Source of the DNA: Gossypium raimondii | Lineage: Eukaryota; Streptophyta; Magnoliopsida; Malvales; Malvaceae | Assembly (NCBI RefSeq): GCF_025698545.1 | Contig: NC_068569.1 | Span: 7,688,001-7,752,000 of the forward strand | Direction: 5' to 3' | DNA: 64,000 bases | Shown: piece by piece, positions 1-11,896 of the stretch | Layout: each line of letters opens with the position of its first letter | Numbering within the stretch: the first letter of the stretch is position 1 | Notes under the pieces: generated by a model | Seen by the model: only the letters and a program-made list of their open reading frames with translations | Database searches by the model: none | What the model was told of the DNA's origin: nothing | Position numbers and translations under genes: made by a program

Positions 1-346
1 CGAGAAAGGCAGCTCCGTTAAAGTTTACTACGGTGACATTAACCTGTGCAACGGCGCGTTGCCGGCTTTTTTCCAGCCAACGAATAACGTAACGTTGTTC
101 AAAACTGCTTTAAAGGGATCTGAAATTGAACTAAACAACGCCGTGCTCAGGACTCTTTCGGACCAGCAAAACAAAGGAGCGGTGCCGTTTAGTTTGAAGC
201 TGAGAGCGCCAGTTAAGATTAAAGTTGGGTCCATTAAGACGTGGAAGATTACCGTTAAGGTGACGTGTAAGATAACGGTGGATAAGTTAACGGCGGCGTC
301 CAAGGTTGTGTCAAACGATTGTGATTACGGAGTAGATCTTTGGTGA
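1..346 (+). CDS. NDR1/HIN1-like (LEA_2) protein, 3' end only
   Basis: The frame starting at base 2 is open from the window edge to a TGA at 344-346 and gives about 114 C-terminal residues. The start and the membrane segment expected near the N terminus lie outside the window. The visible part matches the end of the LEA_2 domain of NHL proteins: the YYGD and LCNGALPAFFQP stretch, a central ALKGSEIEL stretch, the alternating hydrophobic strand LKLRAPVKIKVGSIKTWK, then VKVTCKITVDKL and a closing cysteine segment ending DLW. Family members are usually about 200-250 residue plasma-membrane proteins linked to pathogen response and leaf senescence. Which NHL member this is cannot be told from the fragment. 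No intron is visible, as is usual for the family. Confidence 0.85.
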   Translation, partial: EKGSSVKVYYGDINLCNGALPAFFQPTNNVTLFKTALKGSEIELNNAVLRTLSDQQNKGAVPFSLKLRAPVKIKVGSIKTWKITVKVTCKITVDKLTAASKVVSNDCDYGVDLW

Positions 347-1395
347 TGATTGGAGTACAGTTGGTACAGTTGGAGTGTTTGGTTGCAGGGATAGTGCGTC
401 ATGAATATAATATTTTCCTGTTTTGTGATTATTACATCATAGGAGTGGCATACATGAACATGATACAGATTTTCAAAAATATTTTTATATGATACGCTTC
501 ATTTAATCATTTTTACGGTATTTTATTAATTATTAATTAATAAAATCCAAATCAATGTAAAAAAAGTACTCCCATCACAGTAGAATTGATGATTTCCATC
601 CACAAGAAAAATCCGATTCCAAGGCCATTTATAACTTGGACTAGTTCAAACTTCAAAGGATTTGAAATAATAGGTTTATGTTAAATAAAATGCCTTTTTT
701 TCTAAATGATTTAAAATATATTTTAGGGTGGTTGATTAAATGCATTAAATCATTGACCCAATAGTTTTTCTCATATAAAAAAAAGTCGCAATTTAAAATA
801 TAAAATTTAAATTTATTAAAATTGTTTCATGAATTAATTAAATTTAAATTTTATTAATCCAGTAATCATTATATATAAGATAAAATGCTTTGGATTTGGA
901 ATACACACAGACGTATATATAAGATAAAAGAATGGGTCGTGCATGCGGACCACTTCAAAAGATTTTCTATAATATGTTCCATGACTTAATATAATATTGA
1001 ATTATTGGTAGTTGAATAAGTTTCACGTAAAATTGATAGTGTAATGGCAGGGAAAAAACAGAAAGAAGATTTCAAATGTGAAATCATCTTCTAATATCTA
1101 ACCCGATGCAGTGTAATTAGAGACTTTTTGAAACTGCTGGCCTTGGGTGAAATCTGGATAAGAAAATGATTATTTGCCCAAAGAGAGCTCCTCCCCGTCC
1201 CTACTCCGGCAGCGGCAGAACCACCGTCACCTCCCAAGAGTTTTAGACATGCTCTTGTTTTGTTTTGCTTGATTATATCAAAATGTAACTACTGAATTAT
1301 TAAATATACTTCTATAAACACATTTTTGAATACGAAAGCATAACACTCCAAGAACCCTTTCAATATATGAAATAAAAAAAATTGAGTAATTATTA
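347..1395. other. AT-rich spacer after the NHL gene
   Basis: The first 150-200 bases are presumably the 3' leader and poly(A) region of the NHL gene, with AT-rich stretches such as the one around 525-545. The rest shows no coding signal, RNA gene or clear repeat that I could recognise. Confidence 0.5.
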
Positions 1396-1399
1396 TTTT

Positions 1400-1527
1400 C
1401 AATTCAATTGGTACAGGTATTGTTGTTAACATAGAAAGACGTGGGTTTGAATGCGCTGAGATGTATTATCCTCTAATTTATTGGTTGGGAGAGACAATAG
1501 ATAATTTTAGGCATTGTATCTAAAAGA
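1400..1527 (+). repeat. tRNA-derived SINE-like element
   Basis: This segment has the layout of a plant SINE head. An A-box-like TTCAATTGGTAC lies at about 1403-1413 and a B-box-like GGGTTTGAATGC at 1443-1454, some 30 bases apart as in tRNA promoters. Beyond them come a conserved-looking body (TTATCCTC, TTGGTTGGGAGAG) and a GCATTGTATC tail. I recall very similar sequences as frequent short repeats in cotton-type genomes, but cannot run the search. There is no clear poly(A) tail and I could not fix the target-site duplication, so the ends are approximate. Confidence 0.55.
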
Positions 1528-2090
1528 ATAACTAATGTTAAAAAAATTATCATTTTGAGGTGTGATTTTCATGACTCAATAGGAATGAATACATAGAAAG
1601 ATAAAAAGGTTGGGGGTAAAATTGGCAATAATAATGAGGGTATATGTGGCAATGCTGATAAATAGTTGAATTCTTAGTTGATGTCATGATGGGATCATAT
1701 TGTAATAATATAACTCAAAATTGTTGTGTTTTGAATTTCAGTAGTCTTCTAAAAATTGTGAATTTCACATACGCCTTGAGAAATTCAAAATTAGATTGTC
1801 AACATACATGTAATGCAAGCTTATAAAAGGAAGCAACAAGCTAAGAGTAACAAAACCCCGAAAGACCTATGAACCTAATAAAACAGATCTAAATTATGTC
1901 CCATAAGTTGCATCAGATCATGTTTGAAATATTATGAATGATTATAGCAAAATCTAATCATAACAATAATAATACTCCTCTCAAAAAATTATTAATGCCC
2001 ATGAAAGTTACATTGAAATGCTTATTTGTTCCCATGTTTGTTTTCTCTTCGAATGGAATTTGGCACTTGGCTAATAAATTAATAATAAAT

Positions 2091-2932
2091 GGGTAAAGTA
2101 TTAAAATAATCTCTTTTTTTTTTTACTTCATGTAACATTTTAGTCACTTATGTTTGAAATGTTATATTTTAATCACTTACGATATTATTTTGTTACGAAA
2201 TGGTTACTTTACCGTTGAGATCTGTTACCTCCCAAATGGCAATCAGACGTGATAGTTAAACCATAATATCTACCGTTAAAATGTTATCGTTTTAGTCACT
2301 TATGTCATCAGTTTGAGCATGTCTTTTTTGTCTGTCACATATACAGCAAAACATGAAAAGATGGATCACCTTTTTGTAAAAAAAAAAAACATAATATCTG
2401 AACCCAAAATCCAGGTAAAGAACAAAAAAACTCATTACTTACCGTAATCCATGCTTGGACCCTCCATTGAATCGATGCATTGTTCTTTCATTTTGAATAA
2501 AAAATTCAATCAATTGGTGGAGCACTCACTTTGATTTCTACTGTTTTGATTCAACGACAATGAAAATTGATGATTTTTTCAGTCAAAATGAAAACGAAAA
2601 CTAAAAGAAAAAGGAGACTAAGATTTTTTTTTCGATTCAAGGATTAATTTGATACATTGGTTTTGATTATTTCGAAAAACTAAATTAACATCATTCCTTT
2701 AATTAATTTAGAAATTTCAATTAATTAAATTTATTTAATTAAAAAATCAATTAATTTATCTAGCCGGATATCTACATTAGCATTTAAAATCTATTTTAAA
2801 TGTCATGTCGGACTGTCGTTTGGAAGGTAATAGATCTTAACAATAGAGTGACCATTTCATAACAAAACGATAACATAAATAACTAAAATGTAAATTGAAA
2901 CAAATAAAGGTATCTATTTTAATAGTTTACCC
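2091..2932. mobile_element. Non-autonomous Mutator-like element with long terminal inverted repeats
   Basis: The left end GGGTAAAGTATTAAAATA and the reverse complement of the right end, GGGTAAACTATTAAAATA, match almost perfectly. Similarity then continues imperfectly for roughly 180-200 bases on each side, including the GAAATGGTTACT/GAAATGGTCACT and GAGATCTGTTACCTCC/AAGATCTATTACCTTCC blocks. The flanks are ATAATAAAT (2082-2090) and ATAATGAAT (2933-2941), a 9-bp duplication with one mismatch. A 9-bp duplication with long terminal repeats is the hallmark of Mutator-like elements. The 842-bp element has no coding capacity. Confidence 0.75.
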
Positions 2933-2941
2933 ATAATGAAT

Positions 2942-4394
2942 TTACAAATAAACTGCTGGCATCTTCTTTCGAAGGAAAAGCACATATTTCTCTTGTTGTT
3001 ATGCTTTTTATCCTGTCTGATCTCTTGTCTTTTACAATTATTACGTTTGGCAAATGGCCGCCACACCATGACAAAAGAATCAATCTGTTACAGATAAATT
3101 GTCTGAATAATTTCCGAAACTTTTAAATCTTATCATCAATGCACCAGAAATTCTAATTTAAGAATAAAGTACAATAACTCAATACTAAAATAAAATTCGT
3201 TACTTTTTTCCTTGAATCATTTATAAACTTGTATGATCCATTATTTCCTGCAATTTATCTTTTTATCATATCATAGCCGCCATATATCTCAAACTGAAAG
3301 AAATATATTTGAAAGAGAAGTCAATAAGTGCATACCTTAGATTAAAAATTAAGTCTTTATACGTACATATATGTTTATCTCTAAGTTATATTGAAATGGA
3401 GCTCCCTGCTGAGTTGCTTCAGTTCCATTTCAAGTAAAATAGACTGAGAATAATATAAATAAATTATAATAATTATTAAGTCAAATAACCCCCCCCCCCC
3501 ATGTGACCTGGTCATGTATTTCCCTTGTATGCAAGGAAAGGACTAAAATCCAAAATATCAAAGGGGAGATGAATTTTGCAGATAAAAGCTCAACTGCAAC
3601 ATTTATAAAAATAAAAAATAAAACCCAACAATGAAAGCAACACCATACCATAGTGCCATCAAGGTTTGGATCATTATCCTTTTGCTTGAAATCTTTTCTC
3701 TTTTCCATTTGGGTAAAATGAACTCTTTTTATTGTGTGGTTTTTGTTTTTCCTGAAATGGGGGCCATCGAAATGATAAGTTTCAAACTTTTGAACAAAGC
3801 CAAGAAAACAGCTGACCCTACCACCAAACCCACACACGTGGCACACAACCACAACAGTTCCATTTCCATCTTCCATGTACGAGATTCGAGAAGATCCTGT
3901 TCAACTTAACCATGTTCTTTGCATTAACTGCTGTGGGTCTAAAGCTCACATAAGATGAACAAGAAGGATTGGATTGCATAAAAAGACAACCAGTTTCCAT
4001 TCAACACCAATCTGTCAACTATGTACCCATTACAGGACAGAAACACGCAGATTCCTACAAAACATGACAATGGTTGAAACTGATAAAAAGTTCAAAGAAA
4101 GAGTGAAAATGGAAGGGGAGGAAAGAAGAGGAAAAAAAAAACCCAGAGATAATACATATAAACTTATTTATGAGACAGTAATATTCTATGTAAATCAGTT
4201 GCAAGATTATGGGACTTTTTGTTTTTATTGAAAGCCCATATGAAGACCTGATAAAACTTGCCAACTTCTAACAACTACAAGCATGAAGATAAATACAACC
4301 ACCAAGTAAAAAAAAAAAAACATAAGGTTTTTAGCTAATGCATGTGTCGGCAGGCCTTAGTGGGGATTACCACTTGTGACCTGACCTTTGTTAC
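2942..4394. other. Spacer between the MULE and the EIN3 gene
   Basis: No convincing gene. Open frames at 3481-3909 on both strands have no recognisable domain and one begins in a poly-C run (about 3489-3500). The segment 3600-4260 is less AT-rich than its surroundings and could include the EIN3 3' leader (4264-4394) or an unannotated transcript. I see no evidence for a protein. Confidence 0.4.
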
Positions 4395-6233
4395 TCAAAA
4401 CCAGATTGAAACATCCTGCTTTGGCATGGTATCGACCCCAACAGCTTGTAGATCTTCCTTGTAATCAAAAGAAGCCAGATCGAACGGAGAACCAAACATC
4501 AACTGGAAGCTGTTGTTATTGTGGTTGGCCTCGAACGGAGAATTCAAACCCTTAAAACGGTCAAATTGACCTTCCCCTTGCATAAACATCTGATGATTAC
4601 GAGGCATGCTGGACTCCTCGAAGAAATTCCCCTCCATCATGACTCCTTGATGACCGTTGAAGAATTCATCTTGTTGAGGTTGGCTTTTCGACTGGAGGAG
4701 GTTTTGACCTTCAGTACCTGGATTGTTACCGGGATTCATGTTTTTGTTGCCTTGAATGTTGTTATCATATATTGACATGAGGTCACTGATCATTTTCTGC
4801 CCATCTTCTGGAACTCCGAGTCCTGATAGTTCATAGGGTGTTGGAGCAGATGTAATAGATGGTGCAGTTGGCTTGGATGGTGCAAAAGGTTGAGGGAAAA
4901 TGACTGGTTTCACTTCATTCACGTTAAAATTTGAACCGCCAAACTGCGCAGAAGAGTTTCTGAAAGGACAAGTTAATTGATGATTGTCCCTGGCAGTCCT
5001 GTCATGAAAACCCAGGCGGAGTTCACTATAAGGGCACTGGAGGAACTCACAAGTGTAGATCTTGTGTTCCATCATGTTCAAATCATCGGATGGCTTCCTC
5101 TTTCGCATGAAATCCAAATTATTGACAACTCCCTTAATAGGATACGATTGTTGTTGGACAGCCCTCATTGTATCCATGCTGAAATTAGATGTATTGAGAT
5201 GCCCGGGTTTGAGCTCTTGTACATCAAAGTTTGGCTCATCTTCAGCCCCTTCAACATCATACTCATTGCAGTCATTTATAACAAAAGACCCACTTCCTCC
5301 ACATGAGGACAAAGGTGGGCAGGAATCAGGGTAAAGCTCTCGTGCCAAGGCCTCCTCCTGGTTAATGATAGCGAGCCAAGTTGCACTCTCCTTTGCTGTC
5401 ATCTTGTCCTGCAAGCACTTAGACTGCCTTACAAGCTTGCGAATCTTGGCAATATCAGGAGACATATGCTTGATTACTGCCGTGAGAACCCCCACTTTCC
5501 ATGCCTTCTTCAAGTCATGAGGTTTCTTATAAGGAGGAGGACCTTGATCTTTGGGCAATCCCAGTTGTGGCCACCATTCCTCGTTGCCAGTAGGCCACCA
5601 TGGTGGGGGAACACCTTTCTCCAAAGGAAACCGCCTCTGAGGGGGATCACAATGTTGCATCAGTGCAGACAAAAGAGAACCAAGAGTTGTATCTTGGAGT
5701 TCTTGTAAGGTGTGTGGCGTTGGCCCGATGTTGTTACAGCCATCATTCTTGCCAGGAATCAAATTATCAGCCTGGTACTTAGCAATAGCAGCAGGACCAT
5801 TACGATCAAACCGGACTTTATCCTTCCACCATTCTCGAAGATTGTCAGATGCTCCAGTTACCGGCTTTCCCTTTTCCGGAATAATCCCGTAAACAAAACC
5901 TTGAGCCTTGCAAACTTCCATCATCTTCAACATGTACTTCAATATTCCATCCTGTGCCCTCGACATCTTCTTTCTCCTCGCCTGCTCTTGGGACTGGCGC
6001 TGCTTCGCGATATCAATCCCCTCCTTGCCCTTATGCTGCTCTTTAAGCCGTTTGAGACGCATTTTGTACCTCCACAACCTCCTCTCAAGTTCATCAACAT
6101 CAACCTCTTCATCAGTATAATCATCCTCGACAGTGGCCTCTGCTTCACTCTGTGAGACTGCAACATCTTTTTCCCCCAGCGGAGCACTGAAGAAATTCAT
6201 ATCCCCACACATAGTCATCTCATCGAACATCAT
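4395..6233 (-). CDS. EIN3: EIN3/EIL ethylene-response transcription factor
   Basis: A single uninterrupted frame of 612 codons encodes an EIN3/EIL protein, close to the roughly 630 residues of Arabidopsis EIN3. These nuclear factors bind EIN3-binding sites in ethylene-responsive promoters and are stabilised when EIN2 signalling blocks their EBF1/2-mediated destruction. The sequence shows the acidic N-terminal stretch (about 34-50), the basic [16 protein letters not shown] block (51-66), the [20 protein letters not shown] segment (about 79-98), the tryptophan-rich DNA-binding core ([20 protein letters not shown] from about 131; [13 protein letters not shown]), and [20 protein letters not shown]. 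The C-terminal half is rich in Asn, Gln and Pro and ends SIWF. The start [12 protein letters not shown] is the usual one for the family. It could be EIN3 or a close EIL1 co-orthologue; the class call is firm, the exact symbol less so. Confidence 0.95.
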   Translation of the reverse strand: MMFDEMTMCGDMNFFSAPLGEKDVAVSQSEAEATVEDDYTDEEVDVDELERRLWRYKMRLKRLKEQHKGKEGIDIAKQRQSQEQARRKKMSRAQDGILKYMLKMMEVCKAQGFVYGIIPEKGKPVTGASDNLREWWKDKVRFDRNGPAAIAKYQADNLIPGKNDGCNNIGPTPHTLQELQDTTLGSLLSALMQHCDPPQRRFPLEKGVPPPWWPTGNEEWWPQLGLPKDQGPPPYKKPHDLKKAWKVGVLTAVIKHMSPDIAKIRKLVRQSKCLQDKMTAKESATWLAIINQEEALARELYPDSCPPLSSCGGSGSFVINDCNEYDVEGAEDEPNFDVQELKPGHLNTSNFSMDTMRAVQQQSYPIKGVVNNLDFMRKRKPSDDLNMMEHKIYTCEFLQCPYSELRLGFHDRTARDNHQLTCPFRNSSAQFGGSNFNVNEVKPVIFPQPFAPSKPTAPSITSAPTPYELSGLGVPEDGQKMISDLMSIYDNNIQGNKNMNPGNNPGTEGQNLLQSKSQPQQDEFFNGHQGVMMEGNFFEESSMPRNHQMFMQGEGQFDRFKGLNSPFEANHNNNSFQLMFGSPFDLASFDYKEDLQAVGVDTMPKQDVSIWF

Positions 6234-6349
6234 CGTTATTCCAAGATCTGATCGGACTCCAAGATAAGTCTAAAACTTGAGGGAATCTCAGTATCAGCAA
6301 CACCACCTTTCCTTCTAGAAATAACCCAATAACTAAGGCTTAAGTTAAC

Positions 6350-7205
6350 CTGCATATAAAAACAAATTGGTTAACAAAAACCACGTTAGGACTAAGTTTT
6401 CCCGGACAAAAAAGCAGCATTTAAAAGCTGAACTGATACAGACAGTCTAAACATAAATTCACTGACGAAAATGGCTAACAATTCAGATCAGCCAAAACCA
6501 CAAAAGCATAAACAAAGATGCTCAGTTCCTAAAATCTATATAATACATAGATTATTTTTAGTAGTCCAAAACCTAAATTTCTGTAGAAAATAAGAAAATT
6601 AAACAGAACAAACTAGCCTACAAATAATATCAGCTGGTCAGCTGCATCCTTCTGCGGTTATCATGACATAGGAGAGACAAAAATACAAAATCTGATTCAT
6701 AAATCTTAAATTAAGGGACAATCAGATAAAAGTCAGATCTCCAAAAAGAAGAAAGAAAACATCTTAAAATGAAGAAGTAACTGAAAAGATAGAACCCAAC
6801 TCAAATTCATTGGATCTGATACAACCAGTTCCTGCATTTTATTAATCAATAATAATAACAAAAACTGTCATAGAAAGTAGAAAATCCCAAAAAGACATGC
6901 AGAACTTCAATTTGTTCAATCAATAACCCGAAAAGCCAGACAATCAAAACCTTTGGTTTAAAAATAAAAGCTCAACTTTACCAACAAACAATGAAAACCC
7001 CAATCAGGGAAAAAAACACAACCCAGAAAATCAAACAACTTTATCAATCAATAATGAACCCAAAATAGAAATCAAGACTTCAAGTTTATAAATCAACAAT
7101 AAAGAAAAGCCCATATCAGAGAAGTAGTAGAAAACTTCATAGAAGGTACTAAGATCAAGTAAGACAAATAGAGACCCACTCAAAACCAAGTCCAAATAGA
7201 CTTAC
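6350..7205 (-). other. Probable intron in the EIN3 5' leader
   Basis: On the minus strand a donor CCTG|gtaagtct stands at 7206/7205 and an acceptor atatgcag|GTTAAC at 6350/6349, about 115 bases upstream of the ATG. The 856 bases between are AT-rich and have no coding signal. EIN3/EIL genes commonly have an intronless coding region with an intron in the leader. The first leader exon would run from about 7206 to 7500 and is CT-rich on the sense strand, with a CA/GT run at 7223-7238. Confidence 0.65.
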
Positions 7206-7559
7206 CAGGAAGGAAAAAAAAAACACACACACACACCCAGAATTTGGCTTATTCCCCAAAGCTCAAAGAAGTTAATTTTGAAACTGAAGAAAAAAAGAAA
7301 GAGAAGAAATGGATGGATAGAGAGGGGAAGAAAGAAAAGGAATATTTATCCCTTGGAGTTCTGCAAGATGGAACTTTTTAGAACCCCAAAAGAGAGAATT
7401 ATTGAAGAGAGGGGAAGAAGTGAAGGGCGAGGGTGGGGAGGTGGCTGCCTGTCTCCCAGTTTGGTGCTTGTGAAAGCATAGATAGATGAAAAGAGAGAGA
7501 AAGTGGGATGAACTGTTGGGGTGTAATAAAACCAAGGTATGGGGAAGTGAGACTTTGGA

Positions 7560-9300
7560 TTAAATAGTAAAGGAAAATGGAAAGTAGAGGGAAAAAAAGA
7601 GAGGGAAACAAATGAAGTTCAGGTCAGGTTAATCCCATCTGATTCTTGGGATAGACGGTTTTTCTTTTCCTTTTCCTTCCCTTAATTTTAATAATAAATT
7701 TCCGTGTGAATTAATTAATTAAGATAATTTGAGAGGCTGGCTGGCCGTGTTTCTTTCAGCAATTATAGGAAATTTATTCCTGAGTGTTTTAATATACGTT
7801 TTATAGTTATTATGTAATAATATTTTTTATGAATTTAATGACTATTTTTATTATATTAAATTTCTGGTACATGAAAATTTTATATACAAATACATTTATA
7901 CAACTAATATTAATTAATATACTTTTGTAATAATATTAATTAATTTTAATAAAGATCTTAAAAATGATAATATATTTATAAAAATTATATAAAAGGCAAA
8001 TGAGGCTTTTACTAAAATGATAAAATCAAGTTATTGAATATCATAGTATTTGAAGGTCAAATATTACCATAGGTGTGTATTTTCAGATTTTATATGAAAA
8101 TTTTAAAACAAACATATCGTCGCAATAATATGTGTTACTTTATACAAAGTTGAAACTTGATTAATAGGTGACACTAACTCAATTAAGCACTTAAAAATAG
8201 TACAGATAATAGTTTCAAAATTTTTATAAAATATATCATGGATGAATAGAAAACAATATAAATTTTGATTCAATATGCAAATCGTTACATGAGGTTTGGT
8301 TTAGTATAAATATAGACATGAAACTTTAATTACATGATTGTGGTTAAATGTATACATGAAACTTTTATTTTGATTCATCTATATATATTAAAATAAATAA
8401 AATATCAATTTATATTCATGTTGGATTGGATAGGTGTGATTATTTTTCAAATACATGTAAGCCTGAAATTAAAGATTATGTCTAATATTCACATTTGATT
8501 AATTTATATGATTTTAAAATTTATCCCAAAATAATAAAATATGAATGAAATATTATTTAAAGTCTCATGTAATACCGCAGTCGCACATTTGTATAATTAT
8601 TAACTAGAGAAAACTTCTTTTAATATTTTAAGTGAAAACCTTGAAAGCCAACATATTTAAAAACAAAATATACATGAAGAAGATTTGGTGGTATTAAAAA
8701 TAAATAAATAAATACGACTTTATTTTGAATACAGAATAAAAAAAGGTCGAAATTTTTGAGATTTTTAACATTATGAATTAGATTAGATTTTAAACTTCAA
8801 AAGGTTTTACTGGTTGATTATAATTGTGAATAAAACTGTAACTTAAAAATGAGTAATAAATAGAAAAGAAAAAAGTTGCCCATTATTCTCTCCACTTTAG
8901 GAGGAAGAGGAATATTATATAAATTTTAAAAGTAATAAACAGTTGTATGGAAGAAAGTAAGAAACATTAGTTTTGTTTCTACTCAAACTTAAAATAAAAT
9001 AATAGTAAAGAGAATAAAATGATTGGACTACAAACAACTTAACACATATTTTAATCAACAGTGTCATCTCATTTCATTGCTTGTATAAAAAAACTAATCA
9101 TCTTGTGGACTAGTATTTGGACACGTAAACCATATGCGATGCTCTTAATCTATCATTTTTCATGCGCAAAACCAAGCCCAAGATGAATGCTAAGCCGATA
9201 AGATTCATTAACTAATCAGTTAGACAAACAGAATTTCGATGCTTTCTTATTATTATTTTAGTATGGTTCCCGACCTACTTTTAGGGTTGGGTAATTATTT
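7560..9300. other. AT-rich spacer upstream of EIN3
   Basis: The part next to 7560 should hold the EIN3 promoter. Further out the sequence is AT-rich and non-coding. The segment 8230-8440 contains ACATGAAACTTT-like units that resemble the arms of the small element at 25560-25925, so it is probably a decayed copy. Confidence 0.4.
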
Positions 9301-9339
9301 TTTCAAGCACATTTAAATTTGAGTTTTCATATTTTCAAA

Positions 9340-10510
9340 TTTTTTTACAAAATCAGATATAACAAAATATATATTTTTAATTATTTAAATTTAATGGAGA
9401 TTTTTAATGGTGTTAACATTTCTTAAAAATACGTCAATATTTTAATTAAAATAAAATATTTAGACTAACTAATGACATTGCAAAAATTTATGTACAAAAT
9501 TGAAGCACAGAGAATAAATTTTAAATTTGGGCATAATATAATAACCAAAACTAAAATTAGACCATTGTTATATAACCCAAGCAAGGAGGTATCAAATTTA
9601 GGAATTTAATCCCTATACTTTTTAGTTTTAAAATTTTAATTTTATTTGTTAATACCATTAAAATTATTCTATTAAATTGGCTAGTCTGACATGTTGAATT
9701 AAAAAAGACGCTTTACAATCATGTAATGAAAATGGCATTGCAATTAACTTCAATTTAACAAATAATTTTAATAGTGCTAACAATTTTAAAAATTACATCA
9801 TTATTTTAATTAAAATAAAATATTTAAACCAATTAATGATATTATAAAATTGAATAGTAAAAGTTAAAATATAAAGATTAAATCTTAAATTCCAACCTAA
9901 AATAACTACCAAAAGTGAAAATTAACCATGAATATATAAATTAAAAACTGGAAATGGCAATGAAAGAAAAACCAAATGTCTTGACAGGTGTCACAATAAG
10001 GAATAGGGTACTATTAGGTTAATTATTAATTATTTCTAAGTTAAGTTGTAGAGTAAATATTTGAATATTAAAATATATTTCAAGTCTTTGTATTTTATGT
10101 ATTTTTGAAATTTAGTATTTGAGCTAATATTTTTAGAAATTTAGTCTCACTATTTTCTAAATTTAAAATTCAAATTTAATTATTAACACTATTAATTTTT
10201 TATTAAATTCGTTAATGTAATGTTTTGAAATTAAAAAAATAATAATACTCACTTAGTAGTCATATAATAAAAAAAGACGTTGTAATGAGCTTGAATTTAA
10301 CAAATAATTTTAATAGTATTAATAACTCTTAAAAGTTACATAAGCATTTTACTCGGACTAAAGTATTTGAGCTAACCAATGAAATTGTAATAAAACTGAA
10401 GTACCAAATTATATCAAAAGTTGAAATATAAATATTAAATCTTAAATTTGAATTTAACACAATGATTAAAATTGAAATTTGATCACTATTATATAAATTA
10501 AAATTTGAGA
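9340..10510. repeat. Cluster of decayed copies of a dispersed AT-rich repeat
   Basis: Three adjoining segments (about 9390-9560, 9597-9900 and 10070-10510) share the same order of blocks: a TTTAGTCCCTAT-like line, TTAACA(A)TTTTTAAAAATTACAT, AAAATATTTAAACTAACTAATGA, and TAAATCTTAAATT. Related copies lie at about 15920-16200, 19050-19470, 23190-23560 and 24250-24460. No long reading frame is present. Termini are not sharp, so I cannot place it in a transposon superfamily. Confidence 0.55.
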
Positions 10511-10699
10511 ATAGGACTAAAATTAAAATTTATCATTTCTTATAAAATGCAAAAGAAAAATGATAAAACATTCCATGTGTCAACATGAGGAGGGTCAACC
10601 TTCCTCTTATATGTTATTAGTATGGTCCATGCTTTTACTTTGGGTTAATTATTTATTTAGCTAGTATATTATCATGTCAAAAAGAAAATGAAAACATTA

Positions 10700-11200
10700 G
10701 GCACATATACATATATATATATATATATTTGCCATTGCTTAACAGGAACCAAGTTACTTTGTCTTATGTACAATACATATGTACATGTGTGGACATCTGT
10801 TGAGTAATAACACTGCTATTAGTCATGTTTTGCATAGTTTGAATAATTCTACCTAAAGGAAAGAAATTAGAGGAACTACAACGACAAAGAAATGTATAAT
10901 ATCTGCCATGTCCGCTTAGAATGAAAAAGTTTCTCATATTTATTAATATATCTTGAATACAATAATAAAACACGTTATATTTTAAAAGGAGATGCAGATT
11001 CAAATTTTAAAAATATTGTTGGAAAGAACATTCATGAATTCGAACATAAATAATAAAATGAACACGAAACATTAAAAATAAAAATTTCTGTTAATTAAAT
11101 ATAAATCTTTTCTAGATTAACTCAAGAAAGAACTTCATTTTCATGTTATACATACATATATATATATATACATATACATTCATATATTCTTCTATACCAT
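10700..11200. repeat. TA-rich microsatellites
   Basis: TA-type dinucleotide runs occur at about 10705-10730 and 11150-11185, in otherwise AT-rich non-coding DNA downstream of the LRR gene. A further segment at about 11390-11580 resembles the inner part of the 25560-25925 element. Confidence 0.7.
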
Positions 11201-11896
11201 ATATAATAAGTGTGACTCATTCATGAGTCAAAATACTATGCCGATTATAGAATAACTCAAATTAAAATTACTATACTAAAATTGATTAGAAATATTTAAA
11301 AGTTTTAAATTTTAATAAAAACAAAATCTAAAATAACATCCACTTAGTAAATTACTTTTTCTTTTCTCAAAACATGATTATTTTTTAATTATTGATATAT
11401 TACATATTTAAATAATTATATTTACCCAATATAAAAATAAATTGATATATTTACTTCTTTAAATACATATAATTAAATTAAAATTATAGTTTCAAACCTA
11501 AATTTAAATCACAATCAAAATTTTATATGTATAATTGAACCTAATCAAAATTCATGTATCAAATGACACATTAAATCAAGATTTTACTAGTTTGTTATAA
11601 TTTATCTTTATTTTTTAAGAAAATTATTATATGTACATGAAACAGAAAAAATATTTTCTTTTGTCAAGATACTCTTGTATATATATTCCATAGTGCCACG
11701 AAAACCAAGGATGCACACCACAAGGGAACTTGTCGCTACCGTTACATTCACCAATACTAGTCGTCTTCAACATTTTAGGAGTAGGGTAATTGAGTTACAG
11801 ATGCTAATACAGTCGAGCTGGTATACAGATTTACATATTACTTCAAACCATGCGGATTCATATCTAATTCGAAGCTTTATAGCGTCAACATGTCCT

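Noticed and set aside
3481..3909. Overlapping open frames on both strands
   Set aside because: No recognisable domain, one starts in a poly-C run, and both are explained by local lower AT content.
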